Below, piece after piece: positions 9,230 through 22,273 of a stretch of 64,000 nucleotides of DNA. A program made the translations under genes and the position numbers. A model generated the notes under the pieces. The model was not told the DNA's origin. It did no database searches and saw nothing but the letters and a program-made list of their open reading frames with translations. The stretch is from Palsa-1033 sp963735455 (lineage in GTDB: Bacteria; Chloroflexota; Limnocylindria; Limnocylindrales; CSP1-4). Within the stretch, counting starts at the first letter, position 1. Every line of letters begins with the position of its first letter. Location of the stretch: NCBI GenBank assembly GCA_963735455.1, contig CAVTKZ010000001.1, forward strand, positions 186,001-250,000. Direction: 5' to 3'.

Positions 9230-10096
9230 TCCCCGAGGCGCGCCCCCGGCCGGCGCCGGCCGGTCCGAAGCCGGCCAAGCCGAAGGCCCGGCCGGCGACG
9301 AAGCGGCGCCGGAAGCCCGCCGACCCGGCCCGGGCCTGGGCCCGGCGCCTCGCTCGGACCCGGCCCAACCTGGTCGGCGACGTCCTCGACGGCCTGGCCT
9401 CGGCGTACGGCCATCCGACCTGGATTCGCCGGCTGGGGCCGACCAGCGAGCTGATCCTGACGATCCTGACCCAGAACAGTGCCGACACGAACGCCGAGCG
9501 CGCGTTCGAATCGCTCCGCGCGGCTTTCCCCTCGGCGCAACCCCAGGAGAGCCATGCCGCCGGCCACGGCTGGGGTGGCCTGGGCCTGGCCCCGGGCAAT
9601 CCACCCGACTGGCTGGCGGTCGAGCAGGCGCCCCTGGCCGAGCTGGTCGAGGCGATCCGGCCGGGCGGCCTGGCCCAGCAGAAGGCACCCCGGATCCAGG
9701 CCGCCCTGCGCCTGATCCGGGCCGAGCGCGGCGATCATTCGCTCGAGTTCCTGGGCGAGCTGCCGGCCCTCGAAGCGCGCGACTGGCTGACCCGGATCGA
9801 CGGCGTCGGCCGCAAGACGGCCTCGGTCCTGCTCCTGTTCTCGTTCGGCACGCCGCTGATGCCGGTCGACCGGCACGTCGAACGGGTCGGCTGGCGGGTC
9901 GGCCTGATTCCGGCCAAGGTGAACGCCGACGAGGCGCACGAGCTACTACCTGGCGCTGCTCGAGCCCGACCAGATGTACGAGGCCCACGTCAACCTGATC
10001 ACCCACGGCCGGCAGGTCTGCCACGCGCGCAAGCCCGAGTGCGGCCGCTGCCCGCTCGCGGCGCGCTGTCGCTACCTCGATCGCAAGGCGCCGTAG
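9226..10096 (+). CDS. nth: endonuclease III (HhH-GPD DNA glycosylase), frameshifted near its end
   Basis: A GTG at 9226 (or 9214) opens a basic Pro/Lys/Arg-rich N-terminal extension of about 40 residues, followed by the glycosylase fold. Visible are SELILTILTQNSADTNAERAF, the helix-hairpin-helix IDGVGRKTASVLL with the catalytic Lys, and PVDRHVERV with the catalytic Asp. The frame breaks near 9943. In the +1 frame the protein continues through YEAHVNLITHGRQVCHARKPECGRCPLAARC, whose four cysteines (spacing 6-2-5) form the [4Fe-4S] loop, and stops at TAG 10094. It removes oxidised pyrimidines in base excision repair. All catalytic residues are intact once the frame is restored. Confidence 0.85.
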
Positions 10097-10469
10097 CCCG
10101 CCCAGGCTAAGTGCGCTTCCGGCCCACCGCTCGTTTCGGCCACGTCGAGCTCGTCGGCAGTGGCCATGACGATTCGGCGGCCGGTTCGTTGACAAATCTC
10201 GGTGAGATGCGGGCTTATGGTCAGTTCCGGCAATTCGGCCCGGCTCGACCGGCTGAACCGCCCGTTTCGTGCCGGCCCACGCACGAGGCGGGGCCACCAG
10301 CGGCATTCGAGGCCTCGGATCCGACCATAAGCACGACCTGAGTCGTGATCTGTCAATGCGGCGGAGCTCCACAACAGATCGCCGCACGCGGGGGCTGCGC
10401 CACGCCGCACGGCATAGTCCCTTCGGGCCGTTTCGGGCGGCGATTTGGCGCTGCTATCCTCGGCCGGTG
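10097..10469. other. 373-base intergenic region with inverted repeats
   Basis: I see no convincing gene here. A TTGACA at 10189-10194 is a possible -35 box without a clear partner. A small hairpin (CACGAC-CTGA-GTCGTG) lies at 10332-10347. Two further arm pairs interleave: GATCTGT 10347-10353 with ACAGATC 10374-10380, and TGCGGCG 10357-10363 with CGCCGCA 10380-10386, a pseudoknot-like order. A TATCCT box at 10455-10460 lies nine bases before the next start codon. Confidence 0.5.
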
Positions 10470-11198
10470 ATGACTGGTCTTCCGAACGGCCTGCCGGTTG
10501 CGCCCCGGATCCTGGTCGTCGACGACGACCCGAACCTGCTCGTCGTCCTCGCCGATCAGCTCCGCTCGGATGGCTTCGAGGTATCCACGGCGCGCGACGG
10601 GACCGAGGCCCTGCGCCGGCTCGAGCACGCCTGGCCGGACCTTCTCGTGATCGACATGATGATGCCCCGGATGGACGGCCTGACCCTGGCCCGCGAGGTC
10701 AAGGAACGGGCCGACCTGCCGATCATCGTGCTCACGGCGATCGATACCGGCGACAACAAGGCCGACCTGCTCGAGGAGGTGGCCGAGGATTACGTCACCA
10801 AGCCGTATCACTACCCCGAGCTCCGGGCACGGATCAACCGGGTCCTCAAGCGCCTCGGCGACAAGGTCCCCCGCCAGAGCCTGGTCCTGGGGCCGAAGCT
10901 GATCCTCGAGCTCCACCGGCGCGAGGCCGTGGTTGCCGGCCACCCGGTCGCCCTGACCCCGACCGAGTCGCGGCTGCTCTACGCGCTGGCGGCTAACCTG
11001 GGCAACACGGTCACGACCGAGACCCTCCTCGCCCGGGGCTGGGCGGAGACCGAGGACGCCGACCCGTCCTATGTCTGGGTGACGATGCGCCGCCTGCGCC
11101 AGAAGGTCGAGCCCGACCCGAACCGGCCCAGCCACCTGCTGACGGTGCGCGGCGTGGGCTACCGCCTGGTGTCACTGGAGTCGGGCGGACCCGAATGA
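10470..11198 (+). CDS. OmpR-family response regulator
   Basis: The 242-residue protein has an N-terminal receiver (ILVVDDDPNLLVVLADQL, phospho-acceptor Asp in LLVIDMMMPRMDG near residue 62, Thr in IIVLTAID, Lys in YVTKPY near residue 111). A C-terminal winged-helix DNA-binding domain follows (ALTPTESRLLYALAANLGNTVTTETLL, VWVTMRRLRQKVEPDP, TVRGVGYRL). It overlaps the kinase gene by ATGA, so the two form a cognate pair. The ATG at 10470 sits nine bases after a TATCCT box, with no clear ribosome-binding site, which suggests a leaderless mRNA. The regulon is unknown. Confidence 0.9.
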   Translation: MTGLPNGLPVAPRILVVDDDPNLLVVLADQLRSDGFEVSTARDGTEALRRLEHAWPDLLVIDMMMPRMDGLTLAREVKERADLPIIVLTAIDTGDNKADLLEEVAEDYVTKPYHYPELRARINRVLKRLGDKVPRQSLVLGPKLILELHRREAVVAGHPVALTPTESRLLYALAANLGNTVTTETLLARGWAETEDADPSYVWVTMRRLRQKVEPDPNRPSHLLTVRGVGYRLVSLESGGPE

Positions 11199-12743
11199 CC
11201 ACATCCCGGCCGTCCGGCGCCGAGCCGGCCGCACCGGCTGTGCCGGCTGTGCCGGCCGAGAAGGCGGTGCCTGGCGAAGCCGGCGGCCCGCCGGCGGCCG
11301 CCGACCTCCACGCTCCGTACCACGACCGGACGATCCCCGCGCCAAGCTTCGGGGGCGGGATCGGCTTCCGGACCAGGCTGACCTTTGCCCTGATCGCCGC
11401 GGCGGTGATCCCGCTGGCCGTCTTCGGGCTGTTGCTGGTCCTGGCCGAGCGGCTGCCCGACCCGGTCTCGACCTTGCCCCGCCTGCTGCTCCTGTTCGTG
11501 GCCCTGGTCGCCCTGATCGCGGTCCTCGTGGCCTACCTGCTGGCGGCCGACCTGACCGCCCCGTTGCGAGCGATCGCGGCGGCCGTCGACCGGGTCTCGG
11601 CCGGCGACCTGTCGACCCCGATCACCGTCGGCGGCGACGACGAGCTGTCGCGCCTGGCCGAGAGCCACAACCGGCTGGCCGGCGCGCTCGAGCGGCGCAA
11701 TCGCGAGCTGGGCCGGATCCTGGCCGCGATCGAGCACGCCTCGCCGCGGGACGGCGTCGAGTTCCTCGTCGGGCGGGCGTCCGAAGATGCCCGGCTGGCC
11801 TTCGGGATGATCGACGCCGTGATCCTGCTCGTCGACCCGGCCGCGATCGCCGACGAGGAGTCGGTGCCCGGCGAGCCGCGCCCGATCCGGGCCGAGCTGC
11901 GCGCCGGCGACGAGCGCCTGGGCCTGATCGTGGGCCACCTGCCCGCGACCCGGGCCTGGGAGCCGGCCGACCAGAACCTGCTCGAGCTGTTCGCGGCCGA
12001 GATCGGGGTGGCGATCCGCAACGCCCAGCTCTTCCAGCGGGTGGCCGCCCAGAACACCCAGCTGCTCGAGCTCGACGCGGCCAAGGACGACTTCCTGCGC
12101 GGCGTCAGCCACAACCTCCAGACGCCGCTGACCAGCATCCGGGCCTTCGCCGAGCAGCTCGGCGAGGAGCGCGACGACCGGCGCCTGTCGATCATCAGCG
12201 AGCAGACCGAGCGGCTGTCGCGGATGGTCCGCCAGCTGCTCACGGTCACCCGGCTCGAGTCCGGCGCGCTCCGGCCGCAGGCCGAGGTGATCGGCCTGGC
12301 GCCGCGCGTCCGGCGGGCGTGGGAGGCACTGGCCATCCAGCGAGGTGGCGTTCTCGATCGACGACCGGTCCGGCGGCTGGCTGGCGGTGGCCGACGCGGA
12401 TCAGCTCGACCAGGTCCTGTGGGCCCTCCTCGACAACGCCGTCAAGTACGGCCAGCGCAAGCCGATCGACGTCGAGATCGCCGTCGACGAGGCGCGCAAC
12501 CGGTTGAGCCTGACGATCATCGACCACGGCCCGGGTGTCTCCGACGAGGATCGGCCGCGGCTCTTCGAGCGGTTCGCGCGGGGCAGCGGGGCGAACGCCG
12601 AGGATGGCAGCGGCCTGGGCCTGTACGTCTCGCGCGAGCTGTGCCGGGCGATGAACGGCGACCTGATCGTCGAGCCGCGCCGGCCGGGCCTCGGCGCGGC
12701 ATTCACCGTGGCCCTGCCCGGCGAGGCCCCGCTCGAGAGCTGA
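11195..12743 (+). CDS. sensor histidine kinase (HAMP-GAF-HisKA-HATPase), frameshifted
   Basis: After a Pro/Ala-rich cytosolic start come two membrane segments at roughly residues 65-90 and 98-120. Next are a HAMP domain (DLTAPLRAIAAAVDRVSAGDLSTPI), a GAF-like region ending in LLELFAAEIGVAIRNAQLF, and the HisKA motif FLRGVSHNLQTPLTSIRAF with the phospho-acceptor His. The frame breaks near 12341. The ATPase domain continues one base later with LDNAVKYGQ (N box), DHGPGVS and GSGLGLYVSRELC (G boxes). Once corrected the product is about 515 residues. It overlaps the OmpR-type regulator, its likely partner. The signal is unknown. Confidence 0.85.
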
Positions 12744-12771
12744 CGCCCCGGGCGTGTGGCATCCTCAGCGC

Positions 12772-13599
12772 ATGGCCCGCCTCAAGGTTGCCCTCGTCCA
12801 GCTCGATGCCGGGTCGGACCCCGAGGCCAACGTGCGGGCTGCCGTCCGGCTGGCCGACCGGGCGGCCGCCGACGGCGCACGGCTCGTGGCCCTGCCCGAA
12901 TACCTCCAGTTCCGCGGCCCGGACGAGGGCTATCGCGCCTCGGCCCGGCCGATCCCGGGGCCGTTCAGCGATGCCTTCGCCGAGGTCGCAAGGGCGCGCA
13001 AGGCCTGGATCCTGGCCGGCAGCCTGGCCGAGAGCGGACCCCTGGACCGGCCCTACAACACGAGCGTCCTGATCGATCCGACCGGGGCGATCGCGGCCCG
13101 CTATCGCAAGATCCACCTGTTCGACGTCGACATCGCCGACGGCCCGTCGGATCGCGAATCGGAGCGGGTGACCGGCGGTGATCGAGCCGTGGTGGCCGAC
13201 CTCGACGGGACCCGGATCGGCCTGTCGATCTGCTACGACCTGCGCTTCCCCGAGCTGTACCGGGCCCTGGCGATCGCCGGCGCCGAGATCCTGGCGGTGC
13301 CGGCCAGCTTCCTCGAGCGGACCGGCCGAGATCACTGGGAGCCGCTCCTCCGGGCGCGGGCGATCGAGAACGGCGCGTACGTGATCGCCCCGGCCCAGGT
13401 CGGCAGCCCGGGCGGCGTGGCCGCCCACGGCCGATCGATGGTGGTCGACCCGTGGGGCACGGTCATCGCCCAGGCCAGTGACGAGGTCGGGATTGTCCAC
13501 GCCGAGCTGGACCTCGACCGGGTGGCGTCGGTCCGGCGCCAGATCCCGGTCCTCGCCAACCGCCGGCCGGAGGCGGTCGGCCGGGTCCAGCGCGAGTAG
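12772..13599 (+). CDS. carbon-nitrogen hydrolase (Nit/omega-amidase family)
   Basis: The 275-residue protein has the nitrilase-superfamily catalytic triad: Glu in VALPEYLQF, Lys in YRKIHLFDVDI and Cys in LSICYDLRFPELYR. The pattern RYRKIHLFD and ICYDLRFPE is typical of the Nit1/Nit2 branch, which hydrolyses deaminated glutathione or alpha-ketoglutaramate and similar amides. The ATG at 12772 follows a GCATCCT box by a few bases, again pointing to a leaderless transcript. It stands alone between the two-component pair and the riboswitch operon. The exact amide substrate cannot be told from sequence. Confidence 0.85.
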   Translation: MARLKVALVQLDAGSDPEANVRAAVRLADRAAADGARLVALPEYLQFRGPDEGYRASARPIPGPFSDAFAEVARARKAWILAGSLAESGPLDRPYNTSVLIDPTGAIAARYRKIHLFDVDIADGPSDRESERVTGGDRAVVADLDGTRIGLSICYDLRFPELYRALAIAGAEILAVPASFLERTGRDHWEPLLRARAIENGAYVIAPAQVGSPGGVAAHGRSMVVDPWGTVIAQASDEVGIVHAELDLDRVASVRRQIPVLANRRPEAVGRVQRE

Positions 13600-13615
13600 G
13601 CCGGGCCGAGGGCGG

Positions 13616-13644
13616 TTGACGCGCCGCGCTTGGACGCCTACATT
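13616..13644 (+). promoter_or_regulatory. sigma-70-type promoter of the methionine operon
   Basis: TTGACG at 13616-13621 and TACATT at 13639-13644 are separated by 17 bases. The pair lies just upstream of the SAM-I riboswitch, so transcription would start at the beginning of the aptamer. Confidence 0.6.
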
Positions 13645-13661
13645 GCGCAGCAATCGAATAG

Positions 13662-13766
13662 CTCTATCAAGAGTGGCGGAGGGACCGGCCCGTTGATGCC
13701 ACGACAACCTACCGGCGCGGAGCCGGCAAGGTGCCAATTCCGGGCAGGTCCGCCTGCACGATAGGG
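13662..13766 (+). ncRNA. SAM-I (S-box) riboswitch aptamer
   Basis: The leader carries the conserved S-box elements in order: CTATCAAGAG at 13664, GGAGGGA at 13678-13684, the CCCGTTGATGCC and GACAACC blocks, and GGTGCCAATTCC at 13730-13741. The closing GATAG at 13760-13764 pairs with CTATC 13664-13668 as helix P1. An intrinsic terminator follows within ten bases, so the expected logic is transcription OFF when S-adenosylmethionine is bound. The gene it controls is a threonine-synthase-like enzyme heading a homocysteine/methionine operon. Confidence 0.9.
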
Positions 13767-13774
13767 AACACCAC

Positions 13775-13799
13775 AGACCCTTCCGTGCAGGAAGGGTCT
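13775..13799 (+). terminator. riboswitch intrinsic terminator
   Basis: A perfect 10-base stem (AGACCCTTCC at 13775-13784 with GGAAGGGTCT at 13790-13799) closes a five-base loop and is followed by the T-rich TTCTCGTTT. It sits directly behind the SAM-I aptamer and is the expected expression platform. Confidence 0.85.
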
Positions 13800-13875
13800 T
13801 CTCGTTTCTGCCGGTCCCGATCCTGACCCGATCCAGGCGTCCCGCGGGACGCGACCAGAAGCGAGGCACCCAAGC

Positions 13876-15195
13876 GTGACGACGGAACTCCTCGGGCAAC
13901 GACCGACGCCGAGCGAGGCCATGCCGGCCGAGCCTGCCCCGGAGCGGATCCTCGGCCTGCGCTGCCGGGCCTGCGGCCGGCCGGAGCCGCTCGGCCCGAG
14001 CTACGTCTGCGCCGCCTGCTTCGGACCGCTCGAGGTGGCCTACGATCTCGAGCTCGCTCGGGCCAGCCTGAGCCGGACGTCGATCGCGGCCCGCCCGGCC
14101 GGAATCTGGCGCTACCTCGAGCTGCTGCCGGTCGATGGCCCGCCCCGCCGCGGCCTGCCGGTCGGCTCGAGCCCGCTGATCCCGGCTGAGCGCCTCGGCC
14201 GGGCGATCGGTATCGAGCGCCTGCTGGTCAAGGACGACAGCCGCAACCCAACCCTGTCGTTCAAGGACCGGGCGGTGGCGGTGGCGGTGGCCAAGGCCCT
14301 CGACTTCGGACTGGAGGCGCTGGCTTGTGCATCGACGGGCAATCTCGCCGGCGCGACCGCGGCGGCCGCGGCCGTCGTCGGCCTGCCGGCCTATGTCTTC
14401 GTACCGGCCGACCTCGAGCCGGCCAAGATCGACCACGCCCTGGCCTACGGCGCAACGGTCGTCCCGATCCTCGGCACGTACGACGATGTCAACCGGCTGT
14501 GCCTCGAGATCGCCGGCGAGCGCGGTTGGGGCTTCGTCAACATCAACCTCCGGCCGTTCTACGCCGAGGGCAGCAAGACTCTCGCCTTCGAGATCGCCGA
14601 GGCCCTCGGCTGGCGGCTGCCCGACGTCATCGTGGCGCCGATCGCGTCCGGGGCGATGTTCACCAAGATCGCCCGCGGCTTTGACGAGCTGGCCGAGGTC
14701 GGCCTGGTCGAGCGAACCCCGGTCCGATTCGTGGGCGGCCAGGCGGCCGGCTGCGGCCCGGTTGCGACGGCATTCCGCCGGGGCACCCCGGAGATCGAGC
14801 CGGTCCGGACACCCGACACGATCGTGCGCTCGCTGGCGATCGGCAACCCGGCCGACGGGCGGCAGGCCGTCGAGCTCGCCCGAGCGAGCGGCGGCTCGAT
14901 CGAGGCGATCCCCGACGAGGCGACCGCCGAGGCGATCCGGCAGGCGGCCCGGCTCGAGGGGATCTACCCCGAGACGGCCGGCGGGGTGACGATTGCGGCG
15001 GCCGAGGCGGCCCGCCGGAATGGGCTGATCCGGCCCGCTGATGAGGTCGTGGCGCTGATCACCGGCAACGGGCTGAAGACGCCGGATGCCGTCCGCCACG
15101 GCCTTGAGCCCCGACCGGCCGAGCCCGGCGTGGCGGGCCTGGCCCCGGCGATCCCTGCCAGCTATCGCGCGTTCGAGGCGTGGCTGGAGCAATGA
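13876..15195 (+). CDS. thrC: threonine synthase-like PLP enzyme under SAM riboswitch control
   Basis: The GTG at 13876 gives 439 residues. An N-terminal zinc-ribbon-like region with two CxxC pairs (CRACG and CAACF) precedes a fold-type II PLP domain. The PLP Lys lies in NPTLSFKDRAV, the Ser/Gly loop in CASTGNLAGATAA and a C-terminal ITGNGLK. This matches archaeal/actinobacterial threonine synthase, which makes Thr from O-phosphohomoserine. However, the gene sits under a SAM-I riboswitch and is fused by ATGA to a MoaD-like carrier gene in a methionine operon. A role as a homocysteine or cysteine synthase that takes sulfur from that carrier is therefore possible. Threonine synthase remains the family call. 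Confidence 0.82.
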   Translation: MTTELLGQRPTPSEAMPAEPAPERILGLRCRACGRPEPLGPSYVCAACFGPLEVAYDLELARASLSRTSIAARPAGIWRYLELLPVDGPPRRGLPVGSSPLIPAERLGRAIGIERLLVKDDSRNPTLSFKDRAVAVAVAKALDFGLEALACASTGNLAGATAAAAAVVGLPAYVFVPADLEPAKIDHALAYGATVVPILGTYDDVNRLCLEIAGERGWGFVNINLRPFYAEGSKTLAFEIAEALGWRLPDVIVAPIASGAMFTKIARGFDELAEVGLVERTPVRFVGGQAAGCGPVATAFRRGTPEIEPVRTPDTIVRSLAIGNPADGRQAVELARASGGSIEAIPDEATAEAIRQAARLEGIYPETAGGVTIAAAEAARRNGLIRPADEVVALITGNGLKTPDAVRHGLEPRPAEPGVAGLAPAIPASYRAFEAWLEQ

Positions 15196-15500
15196 GCACG
15201 GTCCGGATCCCGCCCGTCCTGCGCACCGCGACCGGCGGCCAGAAGCTGGTCGAGGTCGAAGGCGACACCGTCCGCGCCGTGCTGGTCACCCTGGTCGCAG
15301 CCCACCCCGGCCTGGAGGCCCAGATCTTCGCCGAGGGCGGCGCGCTGAATCGGTTCATGAACGTCTTCGTCAACGACACCGACATCCGCCACCTCGAGAC
15401 ACTCGAGACGCCCGTCGGCGACCGGGATTCGATCGTCCTCCTGCCGGCGATGGCCGGCGGCTGTGCGCTCGATGCAGGCCCGTGGCACCCACCGCGATGA
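15192..15500 (+). CDS. MoaD/ThiS/CysO-like sulfur carrier
   Basis: This small ubiquitin-like protein has 102 residues from ATG 15192. It shows VRIPPVLRTATGG, a central FVNDTDIRHLETLETPVGDRDSIVLLPAMAGG and the terminal Gly-Gly that is thiocarboxylated in MoaD, ThiS and CysO. It does not end at Gly-Gly: about 12 residues (CALDAGPWHPPR) follow, so a protease would have to expose the diglycine, as JAMM proteases do for some carriers. It overlaps thrC upstream and the homocysteine methyltransferase downstream (ATGA both sides), linking it to sulfur amino acid synthesis. Confidence 0.82.
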   Translation: MSTVRIPPVLRTATGGQKLVEVEGDTVRAVLVTLVAAHPGLEAQIFAEGGALNRFMNVFVNDTDIRHLETLETPVGDRDSIVLLPAMAGGCALDAGPWHPPR

Positions 15501-17421
15501 CCGCCACGGCAACGGCCCGCCAGCGCTTCGCCGCGCGGCTGGCCGACCGGCCGCTGCTGGCCGATGGCGGAATGGGCACGCTCCTCTACAGCCGGGGAAT
15601 CCCCCAGCAGGCCTGCCTGGAAGAGCTCGCCGTGCGTCGGCCGGACCTGGTCGGGGCGGCCCATCGGGAGTACCTGGTGGCCGGCGCCGAGTTGATCGAG
15701 ACCCTGACCTTTGGCGCGAACCGGCTGCGGCTCGCGCCGGCCGGCCTCGAGATCAGCGCCGGCCTGCTCAACCGGCGGGCCGCCACCCTGGCTCGCGAGG
15801 CGCGTGACGTGGCCGGCCGAGAGGCGCTCGTCGGCGGCTCGATCGGGCCGCTCGAGTCGGCCGGCCGGGGCGGGGTCCGCCACCCGGAGGCGGTCAGCCG
15901 GGATGCCTTCCGCGAACAGCTCGACGGGCTGCTTGAGGGCGGGATCGACGTGGTCGTCCTCGAGACATTCGTCGACCTGGACGAGCTGCTCATCGCGCTC
16001 GAGGTCGCCCGCGGCGCGTCCGACCTGCCGATCATCGCCTCGCTGACCTTCGGCGAGGCGCTGACCCTGCCCAACGGGACCGGACCCGAGGCGGCGGCCC
16101 GGCTCGTGGCCGCGGCCGGGGCGGACGTGGTCGGGGTGAACTGCGGGGCGGGGCCGCAGGGCTGCATCGACGCCCTGGAGCAGATGAGCGCCGTCCTGGC
16201 CGGGGCAGTGGCCAGCTCGGTCATGCCCAATGCCGGCCTGCCCCAGCGCCTGGCCGACCGATTCGTGTACTCGGCGGCACCCGAGTACCTGGCCGCGATG
16301 ACTGCCCGGATGCTCGCTGCCGGGGCCCGCATCGTGGGCGGCTGTTGCGGCACGACGCCGGCCCACATCGCCGCGATGCGGGCGACCCTCGACCTCGCCC
16401 GGCCGCTGCCGGGCCCCGAAGTGCACCGATCCGTCGCGACCGCCGTCCGGCCGGCAACCGACGCCGGCCGCCCGGTGGCGACATCCGAGCTGCCCCCGAC
16501 GCGCCTGGCCGCAGCGCTCGCCGCCGGCCAGTTTGCGATCTCGGTCGAGATCGACCCGCCGCGCAGCATCCGGATCGAGCGGACGATCGAGGCCGCCCGG
16601 CTCCTGCGCGACGCCGGCGTGGACCTCGTCAACGTGTCCGATTCGGCGATGGCCAGGGTCCGGATGAGCGCCCTGGCGGTGGCCTTCGGGATCCAGCACG
16701 ACCTGGACGTGGAATGCCTGGTCCACACGACCACTCGCGATCGGAACCTGATGGCCCTCGAGTCGGAGCTGCTTGGTGCCCATGCCCTGGGCGTCCGGAA
16801 CATCCTGGCCCTGACCGGTGATCCGCCCCGGATCGGCGACTACCCCACCGGCAGCGGGGTGTGGGACGTCGATTCGATCGGCCTGATCGAGATCCTCACC
16901 CGGCTCAACCGGGGCGAGGACGGCGCCGGCTCGGCCATCGGCCAGGCCGCCGGATTCACGATCGCCTGTGCGCTCGACCCAACGGCGGCCGACCGGGTCA
17001 CGGAGTGGGATCGCCTCGAGCGCAAGCTGGCCGCCGGGGCCCACCTGGTGATGACCCAGCCGGTCTACTCACGGGAGCAGGTCGAGGTCATGCTGACGGA
17101 GGCACGCCGCCGGTTCGGGCCGGCCGGCTTCCCGGTCCCGGTCCTGCTCGGGGTGCTGCCGCTGGTGTCGGCCCGCCACGCCGATTTCCTGCACAACGAG
17201 GTACCCGGGATCACGATCCCGGCCGAGGCTCGGGCGGCGATGCATGCCGCCGGCGAGCGCGGCTCCGACCTGGGCATCGAGATGGCCAACAGCCTGCTGT
17301 CCGACGTCGAGGGCGAGGTCGAGGGGACCTACATCATGCCCAGCTTCGGCCGCTACGAGCAGTGTGCCGAGCTGGTCCGTCGGATCCGGGCCCGCCATCC
17401 GGTGGAGCCCGTCGGAGCCCG

Positions 17422-17425
<4 letters not shown>
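15497..17425 (+). CDS. bifunctional homocysteine S-methyltransferase / methylenetetrahydrofolate reductase
   Basis: This 642-residue protein is the YitJ/MetF-fusion type. The N-terminal half (about 1-300) is a zinc homocysteine methyltransferase: LLADGGMGTLLYSRG, GVNCGAGPQG with its Cys, and GGCCGTTPAHIAAM with the two adjacent zinc cysteines. The C-terminal half (about 340-640) is the TIM-barrel MTHFR domain: FAISVEIDPPRS, NILALTGDPP and LVMTQPVYSREQVE. It supplies 5-methyl-THF and can itself methylate homocysteine. The ATG at 15497 overlaps the MoaD-like stop, and its own stop overlaps metH, so the three steps are co-translated under the SAM riboswitch. Confidence 0.92.
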
Positions 17426-21140
<3,715 letters not shown>

Positions 21141-21180
21141 GCCGCCCGCCGCCGTCGGCCAACGAGCCCGTGTGGAACGA

Positions 21181-22251
21181 TCAGGGCAGCGGCCGCCAGG
21201 CCCGGCTGAGGATGAACGCCAGCCCGACGCACAGGATGCTGAAGCCGACGAAGCCGAAGCCGATCTCGAGCACCTCGTGCTTGGTGATCAGGTTCGTGGG
21301 CAGGCCCTGGAAGACGCTCTCGAGCTGTTCGGCGCTCTCGGCCGGGTAGTAGGTCCCGCCGGTCGTGCCGGCGACCTGCTCGAGGGTCGCCTCGTCGATC
21401 CCCCGCCGGAAGGGCGTGTTCTGGTTGCCGAACCCGCCGCCGCCGAAGCCCTGCCCGCCGCCCGGCTCGCGGCCGACCAGGTTCGGGGCGCAGGTCGGAT
21501 CCGGGGCGCCGCCATTGGCCGTCCCGAAGCCGATCGTGTAGACCCGCAGGCCGCGGTCGGCCGCCTCCTGCGCCGCGGCGCTGGGCAACGGGCCGGCATT
21601 GCTCGAGCCGTCCGTCAGCAGGACGATGATCTCCGGCGCGTAGTCGCCCTTGGGCACCGGCGCCGGCTCCACCCCGGGCGAGGTGTCGGAGGTCGACTTG
21701 GCCACGTTCGGATCGATCTCCGCGATCGCGTCGATGGCGGCCAGGATGCCGCTCCCGACGGCGGTCCGCCGGCCGGTCTGCAGGCTGTGCAGGGCGTCGA
21801 ACAGGAGCTGGCGATCGGTGGTCGGGGCCTGGACGATCTCGGCAAAGCCCGAGAAGGCGACGATCCCGATCTGGGTCGACGAGCCCTGGCTCGAGATGAA
21901 GTTGGCCGCCGCCGTCTCCGCCGCCGCGATCCGGCTCGGCGCGACATCGGTCGAGCACATGCTGCCCGAGACGTCGATCGCCAGGACGATCGTGGCCTCG
22001 TTGGTCGGCACGCTGGCGATCACCACGGGCCGGGCGATCGCCCCGGCCAGCCCGGCGACGGCCAGCACGAACAGGGCGAAGGGCAGGTGGCGGCGCACGA
22101 AGGACGAGCTGGGCAGGGCTTCCCGGACGAGGATCAGGCTGGAGTAGCGGACCGCAGCGGGCCGCCGCCGGCGGCGGCCCAGGACGTACACGGCGACCAG
22201 GATCGGGACGAGGGCCAGGAGCAGGAGCAGGCCCGGCCACAGGAACTCCAT
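21181..22251 (-). CDS. VWA-domain membrane protein (BatA/BatB type)
   Basis: The 356-residue protein has two N-terminal membrane helices (starting FLWPGLLLLLALVPILVAV and LPFALFVLAVAGLAGAIA), a von Willebrand A domain and a C-terminal helix. The metal-ion-dependent adhesion site is complete: DVSGSMCS, a downstream Thr and IIVLLTDGSSNAG. A Gly-rich loop (GGGQGFGGGGFGNQ) is inserted late in the domain. It is the last gene of a minus-strand MoxR-DUF58-VWA-VWA cluster. Such clusters are linked to protein assembly, envelope integrity or stress tolerance; the client here is unknown. Confidence 0.85.
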   Translation of the reverse strand: MEFLWPGLLLLLALVPILVAVYVLGRRRRRPAAVRYSSLILVREALPSSSFVRRHLPFALFVLAVAGLAGAIARPVVIASVPTNEATIVLAIDVSGSMCSTDVAPSRIAAAETAAANFISSQGSSTQIGIVAFSGFAEIVQAPTTDRQLLFDALHSLQTGRRTAVGSGILAAIDAIAEIDPNVAKSTSDTSPGVEPAPVPKGDYAPEIIVLLTDGSSNAGPLPSAAAQEAADRGLRVYTIGFGTANGGAPDPTCAPNLVGREPGGGQGFGGGGFGNQNTPFRRGIDEATLEQVAGTTGGTYYPAESAEQLESVFQGLPTNLITKHEVLEIGFGFVGFSILCVGLAFILSRAWRPLP

Positions 22252-22273
22252 CAGGATCGCCCGCCGAGCGCCG

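Noticed and set aside
10111..10341. Possible 76-residue gene in the 10.1-10.5 kb gap
   Set aside because: It has no ribosome-binding site, no domain and atypical composition, and it overlaps the inverted repeats.
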